Positions 34,636-47,831 are shown, counted from the first letter of the stretch. The stretch: 64,000 nt of DNA from Leptodontidium sp. MPI-SDFR-AT-0119 (GCA_020726505.1 JAHLEZ010000001.1:2046001-2110000), one strand, 5' to 3'. Numbers and translations are program-made. Notes: generated from the sequence alone by a model not told the origin.

Positions 34636-35947
34636 ATGGTATCTGCGAAAGTAACCAGTGCTCTGAGCACCATCCCCGACACCGAAGATCAACAACAAGG
34701 CTACGAAGCTCTCCTAAAAGATGTCCGATTTACATCTTCTCCCACCGAGCTCCCCAAAGACCTTATCGCGATTCTCGACGGCATTTTCGAAAGCTCACTC
34801 GGAATAGTAGCCACGCGTTCCCTGACCCTCTACTTCGTCAACACCCTCAAAGACGTCGATAGCAACGAAACCAAAATCGAAGTCGGCGAGCACGCCCTCT
34901 CGGTCTTCCAATCCCAGGCATCCTCCTTCGAAGAACAAAATGCCCAAGTCCGCGAGCTCATGGCTACTGCCTACGAAGCCGACGAGGATTTCCTTGCCGC
35001 TGCTAAGATCCTCGCCGGTATCACGCTCGAGAGCTCGCAACGAAAAGTCACAAATGAAGATAAGGTTGGATTCTGGATTCGCATTACGAGAAACTACTTG
35101 GAGGTTGATGATACTACTTTGGCGGAGCAATACTTGAATAAGGCGAAGAACTTGATCTATACGGTCTCTGATCGGGATATGAACTTGCATTTCAGTCTTT
35201 GCCAGGCCCGGATCCAGGATGCGAGACGCAACTTCTTGGCTGCTGCGCAGGGTTACCAAGATATCAGTTTCATGCCGGTTATTGCTGAGGAAGAGAGACT
35301 GCACACGCTGAGTATGGCTATCAAGTGTGCTGTTCTGGCGCCTGCTGGTCCAGCTAGAAGCCGTGCGCTGGGACGACTGTATAAGGACGAGAGAGCAAGT
35401 ACGTTGGAGGAGTACAGTATCCTGGAGAAGATGTTCCTCGATCGCCTGTTGTCGCCAGTCGAGGTAGCTAAGTTTGCAGAGGGTCTAGCACCACATCAGC
35501 TTGCAAAGACTTCTGATGGCAGTACGGTTCTGGCGAAAGCTGTGGTTGAGCATAATCTGAGAGGTGCTTCAAGGCTGTATAGCAATATTGGCTTTGATGC
35601 GTTGGGATTGCTGCTTGGTCTGGACGGAGATAAGGCGGAGGAGACAACTGCTAGGATGATTGAGCAAGGCCGCTTAGTTGGCAGGATTGATCAGATTGAG
35701 CGATTCATCTGGTTTGAGGGCGGCGAGGCTACTGGTGAGAAGGGTAGTGGTCGATCAGAGGGAGTCGTAGGAAGGGAGTTGAAACGATGGGATTCCAATG
35801 TTCAAGGACTAGCGGAGGAAGTTGAGAAGGTTACTTCTGAGCTCCAGCTAGTATATCCTGTAAGTCTTCCGCCTTAGAACGCCTGAGTTAAATGCCCTCA
35901 GCTGACCCCATATCTAGGACTTTGTTGCTAAGAACCTGATTGTCTGA
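34636..35947 (+). CDS. CSN4: COP9 signalosome subunit 4
   Basis: Exons 34636-35859 and 35918-35947 give 417 aa. The ATG at 34636 (MVSAKVTSALSTI) sits in a good context and matches the family start. TPR-like helices fill the first two thirds (LASS-like repeats around residues 90-230, with ITRNYLEVDDTTLAEQYLNK). A PCI domain follows (about residues 230-370: LEEYSILEKMFLDRLLSPVE, GRLVGRIDQIERFIWFEG). The short last exon supplies DFVAKNLIV. The CSN removes Nedd8 from cullins and in filamentous fungi controls development and secondary metabolism. Confidence 0.93.
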
Positions 35948-36289
35948 GTGACTTTGGGGACATGAGAAATGACTTTGAAATGGCGTTTAGAGGATATGCA
36001 TGGACATAGGGAGCGTTTACTGGCATCATGGACGGCGTTACGAAGAAAATGAGACCAGAATGCACGAGACCAAATAGAACACACTTTACATGAGCCTTCC
36101 TAGATTTCGCAGGAATTTAGGCTATTGACTGCTTAAGCTTGTGAAAGTCGACATTTTGATTAGTGATATTCGGGGAATATCAACCCCAAATCCAGCGAAC
36201 ATTACCAATTCTGAATAGGTTGTAAGGGACTGCAAGTCAAAAGCAAAATCAGTAACTGCATATCCTACTATCTCTCCACAATTTAAAGC

Positions 36290-37358
36290 TCACAGCTCCA
36301 ACTGTCCCTCCTCCAACCTTTCCAGCCTCTCTCGTACAGCAATCCTCTCCTGCCTCGCCCTCCTCTTCCTCAATTCCTCCCTAACCAACTCCTCTTTAGG
36401 ACTCTCCCTCTCCTCCTGCTTCGCTAGCTCCACAATCCGATCCGCGAGCAGTTTACCGATCAGATCATACCCCTTGACTGTGAAATGTAGGGTATCGTCC
36501 CAGATCTCTTTTCGCCGCTCCTCTGACATGCCCCAGTAGGGGACGGCTTTGTGGAGATCGTATGCATAACTATCAAGATCATTAACGTCGATATCAATCC
36601 AGCTTCAGAAGGGAAAGTAAACTTTCAAACTTGAATTCGAATTCCTCAAGATGAACAGAACAGAGCTGAGGAGAATGGAAGGTGGAACGAGAAAGAAAGC
36701 AACATACTAATTCTCCTCCCGATGCCCCAATATCCTCTGGTTCAGATCCGCTCGCCTCTCAGGTACGGCTGGTGCGCAAGCTCCGCATCCTGTGACGGTT
36801 AAGGCGAGTACTTTGGTGTTGTTTGAGAGGGGGATGGCCCAGACTCGCTCGAGGGCGGGGAAAATATCTGAGGGGAGACGGTCTTGATTGAGATCGTTTG
36901 TTCCGCCTAGGACTACAGCCCAGTCATAGGGGGTTTTGGGGTGGACTTCTGTGTCTGTGGTGGGGGGTTAGTGAGGGCTTGGATTGATTGTGTACTTAGA
37001 TCGGGGATAACGAGTGTTGTGTTGAAAGACACGAATGAAAGATAGTCGATATTGTAATGAAGTAATAAGTCGAGAGAGTAGCGTGACACAGAAACTGATT
37101 TGAAAGGGACAGAAAGCACAGATTTACTCAAGACTTACAGAGTTTATCCATCCTGGGAAAGAATGAGCCTGGTGGACTAACTGCTTGATCTCCACCCAAG
37201 CCCTGGATGTCGGTTGTTATATCCCATGAGGGCAGTGACTTCTCCAGAGAAGCTTTTAATGCGATTCCGTAGGGATGGAATAGTGAGCCACCCTGTGTAT
37301 ATCCGGCTGTGAGGCTGTCTCCGAAACAGAGGACTCGGAGGGAGTTGGTGAGAAGCAT
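36290..37358 (-). CDS. SGNH/GDSL-type hydrolase
   Basis: Three exons (37358-37139, 36954-36708, 36569-36290) join in phase to 248 aa. Block I is VLCFGDSLTAGY with the nucleophile Ser, block II-III gives IQGLGGDQAV and VVLGGTNDLNQD, and block V is WDDTLHFTVKGYDLIGK with the catalytic Asp and His. All catalytic positions of the superfamily are kept. No signal peptide is evident, so an intracellular esterase or acyl-hydrolase is likely; the substrate is unknown. The C-terminus is a charged Arg/Glu helix. The first intron is long (184 nt). It converges on CSN4, 342 bp between stop codons. Confidence 0.9.
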
Positions 37359-37890
37359 CTTGAGAAGTTGAGAAGTGATGACGAAGTGGAATCCAGTACT
37401 TTATTTAGCCCCAGGCCGTTGGTTGGTGTTGAGAGAATTACAGGAATACTACGGTCGATCTATATGAACAAATGAATAGAGATTTATGAAGAATGCAATA
37501 CGTTCTCAACTCCCAGTGTCTCTCGATTTCGCAAGGCTACAGCACATTGTTTCATAGACGTTGATATCCAGACGAGACGTGTGTCAGCCTCGTGGTGTGG
37601 TGGAGAGAAGCGGGAAATGCAGTTTGTGGAGGGTTGGGCCGTCACTGCCGTTGCTCATAGCAACCGGCCAAAATAGCCCCAACTCCAATTCCTCCCGGCT
37701 TCGATCTCTCGCCCACGCGATATTTCCTCCCCACGACGTGCAAAATAACTGATTGCTTCTCAATCCTCTTGCTCAAGCATGAACTTACTGGAACCGACGC
37801 GGTAAAACAGCAACATTCGCCATCATCGCCATCTAATTTTAATCAACAAACAACCAACTAGCAAAGCAGCGCTCCGGATCGAAGAATATT

Positions 37891-40485
37891 ATGGCCATGG
37901 CTTCACCAACGCCCATGGGATCTTCCCATTTCGCATCGCTCAGACGGCCAGCGTCGAGACAGAACTTCAAGCAGCAGTCAATCTCCAGGCCGCAATTGAC
38001 TCGTGGGGACCCCAAGCCAGCAGAGACGCATGCGCGGACGTTTTCACTGAATGACAGCTCCGACGATGAGATCTTGTTGCCGATGATGAAGTTCTCGGCA
38101 CTGACAAACGCCATACTCAATGATGCTGCGCCTTCAGTCGAGACCTCCCTTCCGCAGACAGCGCGAACTACACCAGAGTCAACGGATAATGGGGGGTTTC
38201 AGTTCAAGGCAGGAGGGACAGGCGTGAGTACGGACAAAAAGCTATCACCAGCAGGCAGTAGGATTCACAGCCCGTACCCAAGGAGGGTCGTGCGATTGAG
38301 TGGCACGCCATCAACCTTACGAAGAACCTCATCTTTATCTGCGGTACAGAAACGAGGCGATCAGCCCGTCGAGAAGCCTGAAAGTCCCTTGGACTTGAGT
38401 ACCCCGGCGCCAGCCCCTCGAACGGTCCGTTTACCACCTCAGTCGTCCGGGAATCATGGACGGTCCTTTGGTTCTTCTGGGAGGAATTCATATAGGGCGG
38501 ACTCGGCACCCAGAAATGAGGAGGGGGATCCAGAGTCGCAGGAGTACCCTAGTACAGTTGCGCGATCGCATCTCGCGACAAGCCAGGGGAGTGTATCGAG
38601 ATTCCAATCATCAACAATCGGGAGGACGAAGTATGGAGAGGAAAGCTCCATGCGAACTAAAGGAGTTGTAAAAGTGGCTGGGAGTTTTATGAAGGGTCCA
38701 GCTCGCCGAGGGAGAAGGCGGATGGACGACGAGGAACAAAGCCCAGCAGATGAGCGCGACAATGCACTGGATTCTGCACCTTCGAGTCAAGAACCCCAAA
38801 GTCAGGACTCTCAAGCACCTGAATCCCAAAGTCAAGATGCAGGATCTAGCCAGGAGAAGGAGCTCATGATGGGATCATATCATCCATCAACTTACAGAGA
38901 CTTCGCTTCCGGAAGTCCTGTCAGTACCAAAGAAGCGTTGAATTCGGTGCTAAGGTCGAAATCACCTCCACCTCCTACCATGGCCAGCTCGCAAAGACCA
39001 GGTTCCTCGCAGCCAAGTTCAGTTTCGCAACCAGTTCAACCAATTTTCAAAGTACCAGCACCCAGACCCGATTTACCTTCGGCCCATGATCAGGAAAATG
39101 AAGCTCCTCCAACTTTCAAGCGAAACAAGCAGGCTCCATTGATACATCTGGACAAAATGGAGAAGGTCCCAGTTCGACCAGAGAGCATGGATCTTGATAT
39201 CTTGCGTGCTGCTACGCCTTCAGAGAGACGACCTCTAGCACTTAGGAGTCAAAACACTCCACGGAGACCTGCGCCTCCACCTCCCAAGATGTCCATTCTG
39301 GACGCTGCGACGAGTACTGCCGGTGCGGCTACAGCTTCTCACGCCAGCGGAAAGAGGAATAGGTTGAAAGTCAATGGGAAGCACTTTACTCGATTGGATT
39401 GCATTGGGCGAGGCGGAAGTTCTCGAGTATACAGGGTCATGGCAGAGAACTCGAGGTTCTTTGCTCTCAAACGAGTGTCTTTGGAGGATGCTGATGAAGC
39501 GGCCGTCCGTGGTTTCAAGGGCGAAATTGACTTGCTCAAGAAGTTGGAAGGAGTGGAGAGAGTGATTCGTCTCTACGATTTCGAACTCAATGAGGAGAAA
39601 TCAACTTTGACAGTGGTATGTTCACTGATTCTGAAAAGAAAAAAAAATTATACTAATACTGATGTGTTCTAGTTGATGGAAATGGGAGAATTGGACATGA
39701 ATAAAATGTTGGAACTTCGATTGAAGTCGGAAAATTCTAAATTCGATGCAAGCTTCGTCCGTCATTACTGGAAGGAGATGTTGGAGTGTCTGCAAGCTAT
39801 TCACGAGCACGATATCGTTCATTCGGATTTGAAACCTCACAATTTTGTCCTCGTTCAAGGCCGACTAAAGTTGATTGATTTCGGCATCGCCAACGCCATT
39901 CAAACCGACGAAACGGTCAACGTCCACAGAGAGACGCAAATCGGGACGCCGAACTACATGTCGCCCGAATCACTTATGGACTCCAACGCAAAGCCTGATG
40001 CCAGAGGTCGAATTCCAAATGAGCCAAAAATCATGAAACTAGGCAAGCCAAGCGACATTTGGAGTCTGGGATGCATTCTCTACCAAATGACCTACGGACG
40101 AGCACCATTCGCTCACATCCAGAATCAAATGCATCGCTGCCAAGCCATTATCAACTTCAACTACGAGATCGAATATCCAACTGTCGGCGTCGGATCCATC
40201 CCTGTACCTTCAGCTCTTATCAAAACACTGAAGCGATGCTTGAACAGGAACCAATTTGAAAGACCATCAGCTACTGAGCTCCTGAACGAAAAAGATCCGT
40301 TCCTCAATCCAGTCGATTACGACGATGCACTGCCCATCAGTGAGGAACTCCTGGGCCGTATCCTTCTCAACGTTGCAGCGAAATGCAAGAACCAGAACCC
40401 CAGCGAAACAGAACTCCTGACTCTCTGGCCAAAAGCCTACTTTGATCGTTTACGGAAGAACATGGCTGAGGGCAAGGCTTTATAG
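37891..40485 (+). CDS. MPS1: dual-specificity spindle-checkpoint kinase Mps1
   Basis: Exons 37891-39615 and 39673-40485 give 845 aa. The first ~490 residues are Ser/Pro/Gln-rich and probably disordered. The kinase domain starts at FTRLDCIGRGGSSRVYRV, with the ATP-binding Lys in FFALKRV. The catalytic loop is IVHSDLKPHNFVL; Ser before Asp instead of Arg is characteristic of Mps1/TTK. DFG is LIDFGIAN, and the activation segment ends TQIGTPNYMSPESL. WSLGCILYQMTYGRAPF and a C-lobe complete the domain. The kinase acts at kinetochores and in spindle pole duplication. The gene starts 532 bp from the divergent SGNH gene. Confidence 0.95.
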
Positions 40486-42414
40486 CGGACGGTGGCTGTG
40501 TTTTGTTTACTGTACAAATGTGTTGGTTTCATGATCGTGTTTGGATACGGTTTGAAGGCTTTGTTTAGTTGGGTTCGGTTCGGTTTGAATGTGGTGGAGA
40601 GGAGGGGAAGGGGCCGAGGAAGAGGAAGGAAGGCGTGTTTCTACAATCTGCGTTTAGCGTACAGGCGTTTTCTGAAGGCGCTCTGGGCTTGCGGGCAGGA
40701 TATACCATTTTTACATTATCGGGGCCTACCTTTTTGGGCGCCTTTCGTATTTTTCCTTTTAATGGATACATGGGAGCTTGTGATAAGAAGCTCTTCAATT
40801 GTTTACATTTTCATGATTCCAATCTTCCTTTCCCTTCTCTGACTTTTCTTTCCTGATTGGCTCAAGTGGAGAGAGTAATGGACAGTTTACAGGTGACGAT
40901 GGTGACTTGATGTCCACCACGAAGCTCGGAATCTCGCATTCCCAATTGGGACAACCAAACACCGCCATGCGGCAGGCAGGATCAAAAAGACAATCACCAG
41001 GCGGGAAAAGGTTTATCAAGCAATCACAGCTTCAACAGTCGGCGTAATTCCAAATCATACCCATCTCAAACTTTCTTACTCAGCTAGGCTGAGACAGAAT
41101 TCGTTCCCTTCGAACTGACAGACTTGCGAACTAATCAACTTCTACATCTACATGCCGGCAAATCAATTGTCTGGAAAACCTCCCATCGGCACATAAAACA
41201 ATGATCCCCCTTCCATTATTCATAATTGACTTTGTGATTTCAAACTCCAACTCCTTCCCAGTTCCTGTACTCCGTACATCCACACACCTTCCCAATCCAC
41301 CTGCCGATACCTACCTACATATGGAATGAAAGCCGTACATACGGAGTCAACAGTCCTAAAACCCTCAATTCCGCGAATTGTGGACCCGGATTCGGAAGCA
41401 GATGGGATACAGATGCGGAAATCCCCCTTCGTTTCCTTTCCGAACAAATTCAAAACTCAACAAGCTACTGCAAAGTATTTCCTCCCCAGACCTGGACATC
41501 AATCAAATCACTAGCACCATCAGCCTCAATGCTGCCATTCGAACCAGAACCCTCAAGAGCCGATAAGGTACCTAATTTCCTCAACGTCAACCCCCCGTCC
41601 GTGGACCCGTGGGGAGGAGGAGGAAATCCGATTCTAGACCCAGACCCTGCTTTTCTTGTCCTTCTTATAGTATGGAGGAGGATGGAAGGCCTATCTTGAT
41701 AAGGAGATGTGGATGTGGATGTGTAGGTTTCAAGTTTTGATGGTATTTAGTTATTGGCAAGACCAGAGGGGAGGATGAGGGAAGAGGAGGAAGGAGGATG
41801 GGGGATATTCCGACCCGCCTTGAGCATGAGCTTGAGCTTGCAAGCCATTTATTTACCTATCGAGCTATGGACTAGACTTTACCTAGGCACTTCGTCAAGT
41901 GCTACCCCACAACTCTAAACGTTCGCTGCCCGTGGAGGGGGGATATCCACTCGGGGAGGAGAGAGGAGGGGGAGGGGGACCAGGGGGCATCTCCGCAACA
42001 CCAGCAACACTCCGGGAATTGGTGGTGCGACTAATCGAACAATCGACTGGTCGGGAATGGAAGGCGGCAGGGCCCCGAGGGCTCGTTTTCGGCACAACCA
42101 CCGCTTGTTAATGGCAGAAATGGAAGGAATAATAGTGGCGCGTATGTCTGTCTGTCTGTCTGTGTGTGTGTGAGGTGTGTCTGTCTATCTATCGAACTAG
42201 CAGCTGCGCTTCTTGTTAAATACAAAGGGACTCCACCTCCCCTCCCTCCGGATCTCCTCTACTTCTGATCTCTACGAGCAAGCACTGGCACTCATTCACT
42301 ACTCTGCTCTTCTGTTACTTTGGCAATTTGTACAGGTAGAGACGAACAGACGGACAGAGGGAGAGAGAGAGAAAGGATAGATACATTCATCAGTCGACAT
42401 CGGGGACAGACAGA
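40486..42414. other. 1.9-kb intergenic region with G-rich and purine-rich tracts
   Basis: I see no gene. Runs of G at 41953-41987 (four runs of 4-5 G, one long loop) could form a G-quadruplex about 430 bp upstream of the monooxygenase start. A TCTG repeat (42146-42163) and GA-rich DNA lie directly upstream. Confidence 0.5.
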
Positions 42415-44554
42415 ATGGGATCCATCAACATGTTCTCCATCAAAGAAGAGCCGGTCGAGAACCTACGCCCTCTGAAGGTCAGGGTCATCGGTGCTGGGTA
42501 CTCGGGCATCTATCTCGGTATCCGCATCCCACAGCGGTTGCGAAATGTCGATTTTCAGATCTATGAGAAGAATGAGAATGTGGGTGGGACGTGGTGGGAG
42601 AATCGATATCCAGGTACGTAGGGCACTGGTACTGGCACTGACTGTTACACATGATCCCCCTTGAACTCTCCCCCCCCCTCTCTTACTTTTCCTCTCAAGT
42701 AAATTATAGATTCACCTTATCCGTATTGTTTACTGTCTTGCTGACTCGTTTCTGTTCAAAGGATGTGCATGTGATATCCCATCACACAGCTACCAATACT
42801 CATTCGACCCCAACCCCAACTGGTCAGCCTTCTACGCGCCCGCAAAGGAGATCTGGACGTATCTCAGCGGCATTGCAGAGAAGTACGGCGTTATGAGATA
42901 CGTGAAGCTCTCTCACCGAGTCTCGAGTTGTATCTGGGACGACAAGGCAAAGAAATGGTAAGTAAAATCCACACCAAACTGCATTCTTCCTTTCCCTTAT
43001 ATCACAAGGACTGGATTGGCTAACAAGCGAGCAGGAATATTGTTGTAGAGAACCTCACTACGGGAGAGACGTTCAATGATGATGCGGATGTTCTGGTCTC
43101 TGCGAGAGGGAATCTGAATGATATCGCCTGGCCAAAGATCCCTGGCTTTAGTTCCTTTAAAGGGGAAGTGATGCATTCTGCTGCTTGGAATCAGGAGTAT
43201 GTTTCCTTCTATCTTCTTCTATGTTTATGTCAATCAACAAGAGGCTGACTCATGCCCCAGGTATGATTTCAAGAACAAGAGAGTTGGTGTCATTGGCGGC
43301 GGGTCAAGCTCCATCCAAATCGTACCCTGTCTACAGAAAGTAGAAGGTGTGAAAATGTCTTGTTTCGTGCGAAGTAGAACGTGGATCTCAAATCCGTTTG
43401 GTGACCGTATGTATCTCATTCTTCAAACTTCGTGCTTGTCACTAATATGAAATGCAGATGCAATGACGAAATTAGGACTCGATCCTCTCGACCTGAACTG
43501 TAAGTCCAAGCCATGAGATGTAGATGTATATGTATGTATGCTAACCCACCCAGTCTCCGAAGAACGCAAGAAAGAATTCGCCACGAGCCCCGAAAAACTC
43601 CTCGCATTCCGGAAAGTGATCGAAGAAGACGGGAACACCATCCACGACGTCTCCTTCCGAGGCTCCGCCATGCAGACCGGCGCCGTCGAAGCCTTCCGGG
43701 CCATGATGTCCGAACGACTCTCCAAGAAACCCGAGATCCTCGACGCCCTAATCCCCTCCTTCTCAGTCGGTTGCCGACGCCTCACTCCCGGCCCAGGCTA
43801 TCTCGAAGCCCTAGTTGAAGACAACGTCGAGTTCATCTCAGACGCCATCTCCTCCATCGACTCAACATCCATCGTCCTCTCAACAGGCCGTTCCATCCCC
43901 CTCGACGTCCTCGTCTGCGCCACCGGATTCAACGCCTCGTCCCCACCCCCTTTCCACGTAGAAGGCAAGAACGGACTCAGCCTGCAGAAGAAATTCACCC
44001 CATTCCCCGAAACGTACCTCACCATGTCCACGGACGGCTTCCCGAACTTCTTCATGATGCTCGGGCCCAACTCGGCCATCGGGACGGGCAGTCTCACCAT
44101 GATGATCGAGACCGAGGGCGACTACATCGTGAAATGCATGCGGAAATTGCAGCGCGAGGATTACGTCTCCATGGCGCCAAAACGGGCCCGCGTTGCGGAT
44201 TTCACGGAGTATACACAGGAGTACTTCAAGCGCACCGTGTACATGGACGAGTGCAATTCGTGGTATAGATCGAGAGGGGAGAGTGCTGATGGGGGTATGC
44301 AGGATAGAGTCACGGGTCTTTGGCCCGGGAGTACGTTGCATTGTCTTGAGACGTTGCGGAGTCCGCGATGGGAGGACTTTGAGTTCGAGAGTAGGGATGA
44401 GAATAGATTGAGGTGGTTGGGGAATGGGTATAGTGTTACGCATACGGGCGGTGGGGACCCGGCGTGGTATTTGGAGGGGAGATTTATGAGTGTGCCGGTG
44501 CCTGGGAGGCCGGAGGAGGATGAGGAGTTTAAGAAGAGGCCGTATTTGTATTGA
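42415..44554 (+). CDS. class B flavin monooxygenase (Baeyer-Villiger type)
   Basis: Six exons (42415-42613, 42762-42957, 43035-43196, 43261-43406, 43458-43499, 43554-44554) join to 581 aa. The FAD-binding GxGxxG is VRVIGAGYSGIYLG, followed by FQIYEKNENVGGTWWENRYPG. The Baeyer-Villiger fingerprint FxGxxxHxxxW is present as FKGEVMHSAAW. The NADPH-binding GxGxxx is VGVIGGGSSSIQIVP. 'VCATGF' and 'FMMLGPNSAIGTGSL' are typical C-terminal landmarks. The enzyme should use NADPH and O2 to oxidise ketones or sulfides. No oxidoreductase, transporter or backbone synthase lies nearby, so a stand-alone catabolic or detoxifying role is as likely as secondary metabolism. Confidence 0.93.
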
Positions 44555-44823
44555 GTTGGTTGATTGAGGCTGGTGTGGTGGAGTGGAGAGGCGTTCGGAG
44601 GTGTTGTGCTCGCACTCTTCACATATGTTGATTAAAGTATATCAGTATTTCTTATGCTCAACTACAACAGAATCTTTCTTTCACGTCATACTGATCCGAT
44701 ATAATGACCAGTTTACCAGAAATGATGTTTTCTACACTGGACTGTCGTGGTAGGTGGTTAAGATGTGGGGGGGTGGTGACGTTGGGAATGGGATTAATCA
44801 AGTAACAAAACAGCAGTGAAGAA

Positions 44824-45590
44824 TCAAAAGCCTCTCATAAGACTTCCAATCATGGGATCTACATCGTTGGTCTCGCTAGGCATGTAATCTTCTATTCTAG
44901 AGACTGCTTTCTCAAGCTTCGCATACCAGACTAGAGAATCGAAAGGTTCGAGAACAGATGCCTTAATTCTTTCCGTGGGTAGTCTCTACCCCTCTCTCTC
45001 TGTACTATTATTTTGGGATATTGATTTATGAAAAAGTCACAAAGTTCTAGAACTAACCCGCCTCCATCTTTTGAGAACGAAGTAAGTAAGCGAGAAGGAT
45101 ACAGATAAATCTTACATATGCATAGAACATAATTCCTTTGCGTTTCACCTCTGTTGGTCGGATCATGGCTTTGTCATATGTCTATCTGCCCCCGTTTCCG
45201 TTTCGCTCAGCTTTGGTCTAGCTTATATCCAGATGGCAGGAAAGATATCTATCTAGCTAGCTACCTATACAAGGCGAGAGGTGCTCTAGCGAGCCCAGGT
45301 CGTAATCTTACCAAGTCTCCTCAAAGCATAATCCGAAAGCTTAAATAATCTAAGAGAACTTACTTACCTAGCTTGATCAGCACTACTTCCTGGAAGAAGT
45401 ACTCATCTAGTGTGGCTACAGTAAACAAACACCTTTGATCTCCTCCCAGGCGTCCAGTCGCTGGCATCAGTGAGGGAATGGGCCTGAACAACTCATTTAA
45501 CAAAAACCAGGAAATAGAAAACAGAAATGATAACTCATTAGATCCACAAGGATTCCAAACTCTCTTCATTTCAAAGATTTTGGTAGTCAT
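44824..45590 (-). other. small multi-exon gene or remnant, exons incompletely resolved
   Basis: Coding-like pieces lie in order on the minus strand. 45590 starts MTTKIFEMKR, then PIPSLMPATGRLGGDQRCL and FTVATLDEYFFQEVVLIKL, ending at a perfect gtaagt donor near 45366. Then comes MIRPTEVKRKGIMFYAY, again ending at gtaag (about 45115). Finally ERIKASVLEPFDSLVWYAKL and EKAVSRIEDYMPSETNDVDP run to GSLMRGF and a TGA at 44824-44826. I cannot fix every acceptor, and a stretch between the second and third pieces does not join cleanly. It may be an intact gene of ~150 codons or a decaying one. Family unknown. Confidence 0.45.
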
Positions 45591-45847
45591 GTTCTGAGAA
45601 TGCTTGGGGGAGGGGGGATTTGAAAATACTAGACGAGTTCGGCTTGCTACTAATTAATTTCGGGATTCCTAAAACGTGAACTTATATCGACCTGACTACA
45701 AGACCCAATCCCTCTCCAGGCCTGCCATGGTCCCTAGTGCCGTGATATGCATAACGGGGAAAATATCACGATCTAGAGATAACGACCGTTTCTTCTCTTA
45801 CATCGCTCAGTCAATCTCTACTCATGAAAACTTGGCCTCTTTCCCCC

Positions 45848-47831
45848 TCACACCAAGAGAGCAGAACGCTGTACTTTAAATTCATATACAGAACAATAGA
45901 GTCTCGCCAATTGGGGAGAATCGAGGAACTCAAGATACATGAGCTGGTGAATTCGGCGCCAGCGACACCATATCTCAGGGTGCACCAAGTACCACATCGT
46001 GAACGAGTCAACTTGCGTAGTGATGCGCATGAAGTTGGCAGCAGTGAGGAAGTTACAAAAAGGAACGAAGACTTTCGAGAAATGGCGTTTGGCAATCCAG
46101 GATATTGTGACGATGAGTAGCGAGATAATTGGAAGCAGCGATGATGGGAAATCGAAGCTAGTGAGCATGTATTCGTTGAGATTGTCGTCGAGGTTATGAT
46201 CAGTGGATAAGACCTCTTTGGCGATGGAGACCTCGCTTGTGGATAAACTGGGAATGAAGATGCAATCACCTTCTGGTAAAGACTCGGTGATCCGGTGCGA
46301 GAAAATATTCAGGTATTGTGACCAAGACATGCTCGTCACGTTTGCGCATTCACCATCCTCCCGGACCATCTCACTGTACCTGCCAGGATAAAAGAAAGTC
46401 TTTGGATCCTTATACCTACTGTTTATATCCTCGATAAGTATTGAGTCATCGAGATTGTTGGTAATCCAAGCTCCTTGTAGTAAAAATGAGTTTTGTCGAG
46501 CCCAGAAAGGAGGCTCAGTCGATATGGAGGGGAAATACAGGATTGGATCGTAGGAGAGGGAGGTGAAACGCTTCTGTCCGACATGCCCGGTTATTGAATA
46601 TTGACCTAATATATGGAAAAGTGGTTCGAAAAGGCAGAATATCTTCATAACTGTCGTAAGGTAAGGCTTCAGCAGACGGAGATATGGTTGTGAGAGAAGT
46701 TGGAACAGGAGTTGTCTGCTCCGCGGAAGTCGTGGCTCGAACATCTGGACCGACCCTCTTGTTGCCGCCGGAAAGTTTGGACTTCTCCCTCCAATTGCCG
46801 ATACGAGGCCGTAAACTCGGAACAAACTCCTCCAGTTTTGGCTGTGACTAGAGGAGGCCTCACAAGATCTCAAGTCGTATGCGTCGAAAACTCGCCTCAA
46901 TATGCCATCAAGCTCTGGCTGATTCAATGTTCTATCACTGAGAAGAGGGTCATCGAGTAGGGCATCTCTGACAGCATTTCGAATAGGTACTGAAAGATGA
47001 GTTGTCAACTGTGTGACTAGGTCATCCTCCAGCATCTGGTGCAGATTTCGATTATGCTTGCTGTTGACAGGAAGGGGACTACTGGATGTCTTCCTCGAAG
47101 TCTAAGATCTCGGCGATGTCACAAGAAGTGGATCTTTTCTTCTAGAGATATTGACGATCAAATTCATGATCGATTCTGTTGATTCTGTCACAGTTTGGTT
47201 GATCGCCTCGAGCTTTTCGGCTACATCTTCAGGTGTATTTTTGGAGATAGTATTATGCAGCATCAGAAGCTGCTTGTCGAGATTGGAAGAATTCGTTGCA
47301 CACACTTGGTGGTGATAATTCTGCGCGAGCCTTTAAGAATTTGCCAGATCGTCAAAGAAGGTTAGAAAGGCTCAGCATGGTGTCATGGCGAAGAACTCAC
47401 ATCGAAATCCCACAATGTGTCACATGGATCTGTTCCGAAGTCTTCTCCAGCCGACGAGAAAGTCTCCCGAGTTGATTCTTATTCATCGCAACCCTCACCC
47501 GTGTACCGAACTTGGTGGCCCTACCTTCTCCATATCGATAGACAATATCTTGTAACTGCTTGATGGTGTTCTGGGCATCGTCGATAGCGAGCCTCGTTTG
47601 TTCATCAAGTGGTGTCACGATGCTGAGCTTGACTCCTTCTTCAAGCGAGTGCTGGAAGGTTGAGAAAGAAAGGTGGAAGAATCTAAGCTGGAAATAAATG
47701 CATTGGAGATCTTGGGGAGCGTCTCGTAGGCTTTCGAGCAAGTCGTAGAGGTAGTGCAGGCCACGAAGGGTGTTGATCGATAGCCCGATGAAGGCGACGA
47801 CCGAGGCGCCGTTGCTGAGCGCCACGGACAT
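45848..47831 (-). pseudogene. STAND-N-like protein with membrane segment, in-frame TAG
   Basis: Exon 1 (47831-47401) begins MSVALSNGASVVAFIGLS and LRGLHYLYDLLESLRDAPQD, the helical N-terminal domain of fungal STAND-like proteins. A 70-nt intron joins it to exon 2 (from 47330), a coiled coil (NTPEDVAEKLEAINQTVTES). A TAG at 47102-47104 follows 'VTSPRS'. The same frame continues TSRKTSSSPLPVNSKHNRN, MLEDDLVTQLTTHLSVP and about 390 more residues to 45848. This C-terminal part has a hydrophobic segment (SLLPIISLLIVTISWIA) about 100 residues before the end. Either the stop splits one gene, or two genes abut with the second starting at 47035, or an intron with a poor donor removes the stop. I favour one gene with a nonsense codon (CAG to TAG would restore it). 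Confidence 0.55.

Noticed and set aside
42415..47831. secondary-metabolite gene cluster around the monooxygenase
   Set aside because: No polyketide synthase, peptide synthetase, terpene cyclase, transporter or pathway regulator lies nearby.
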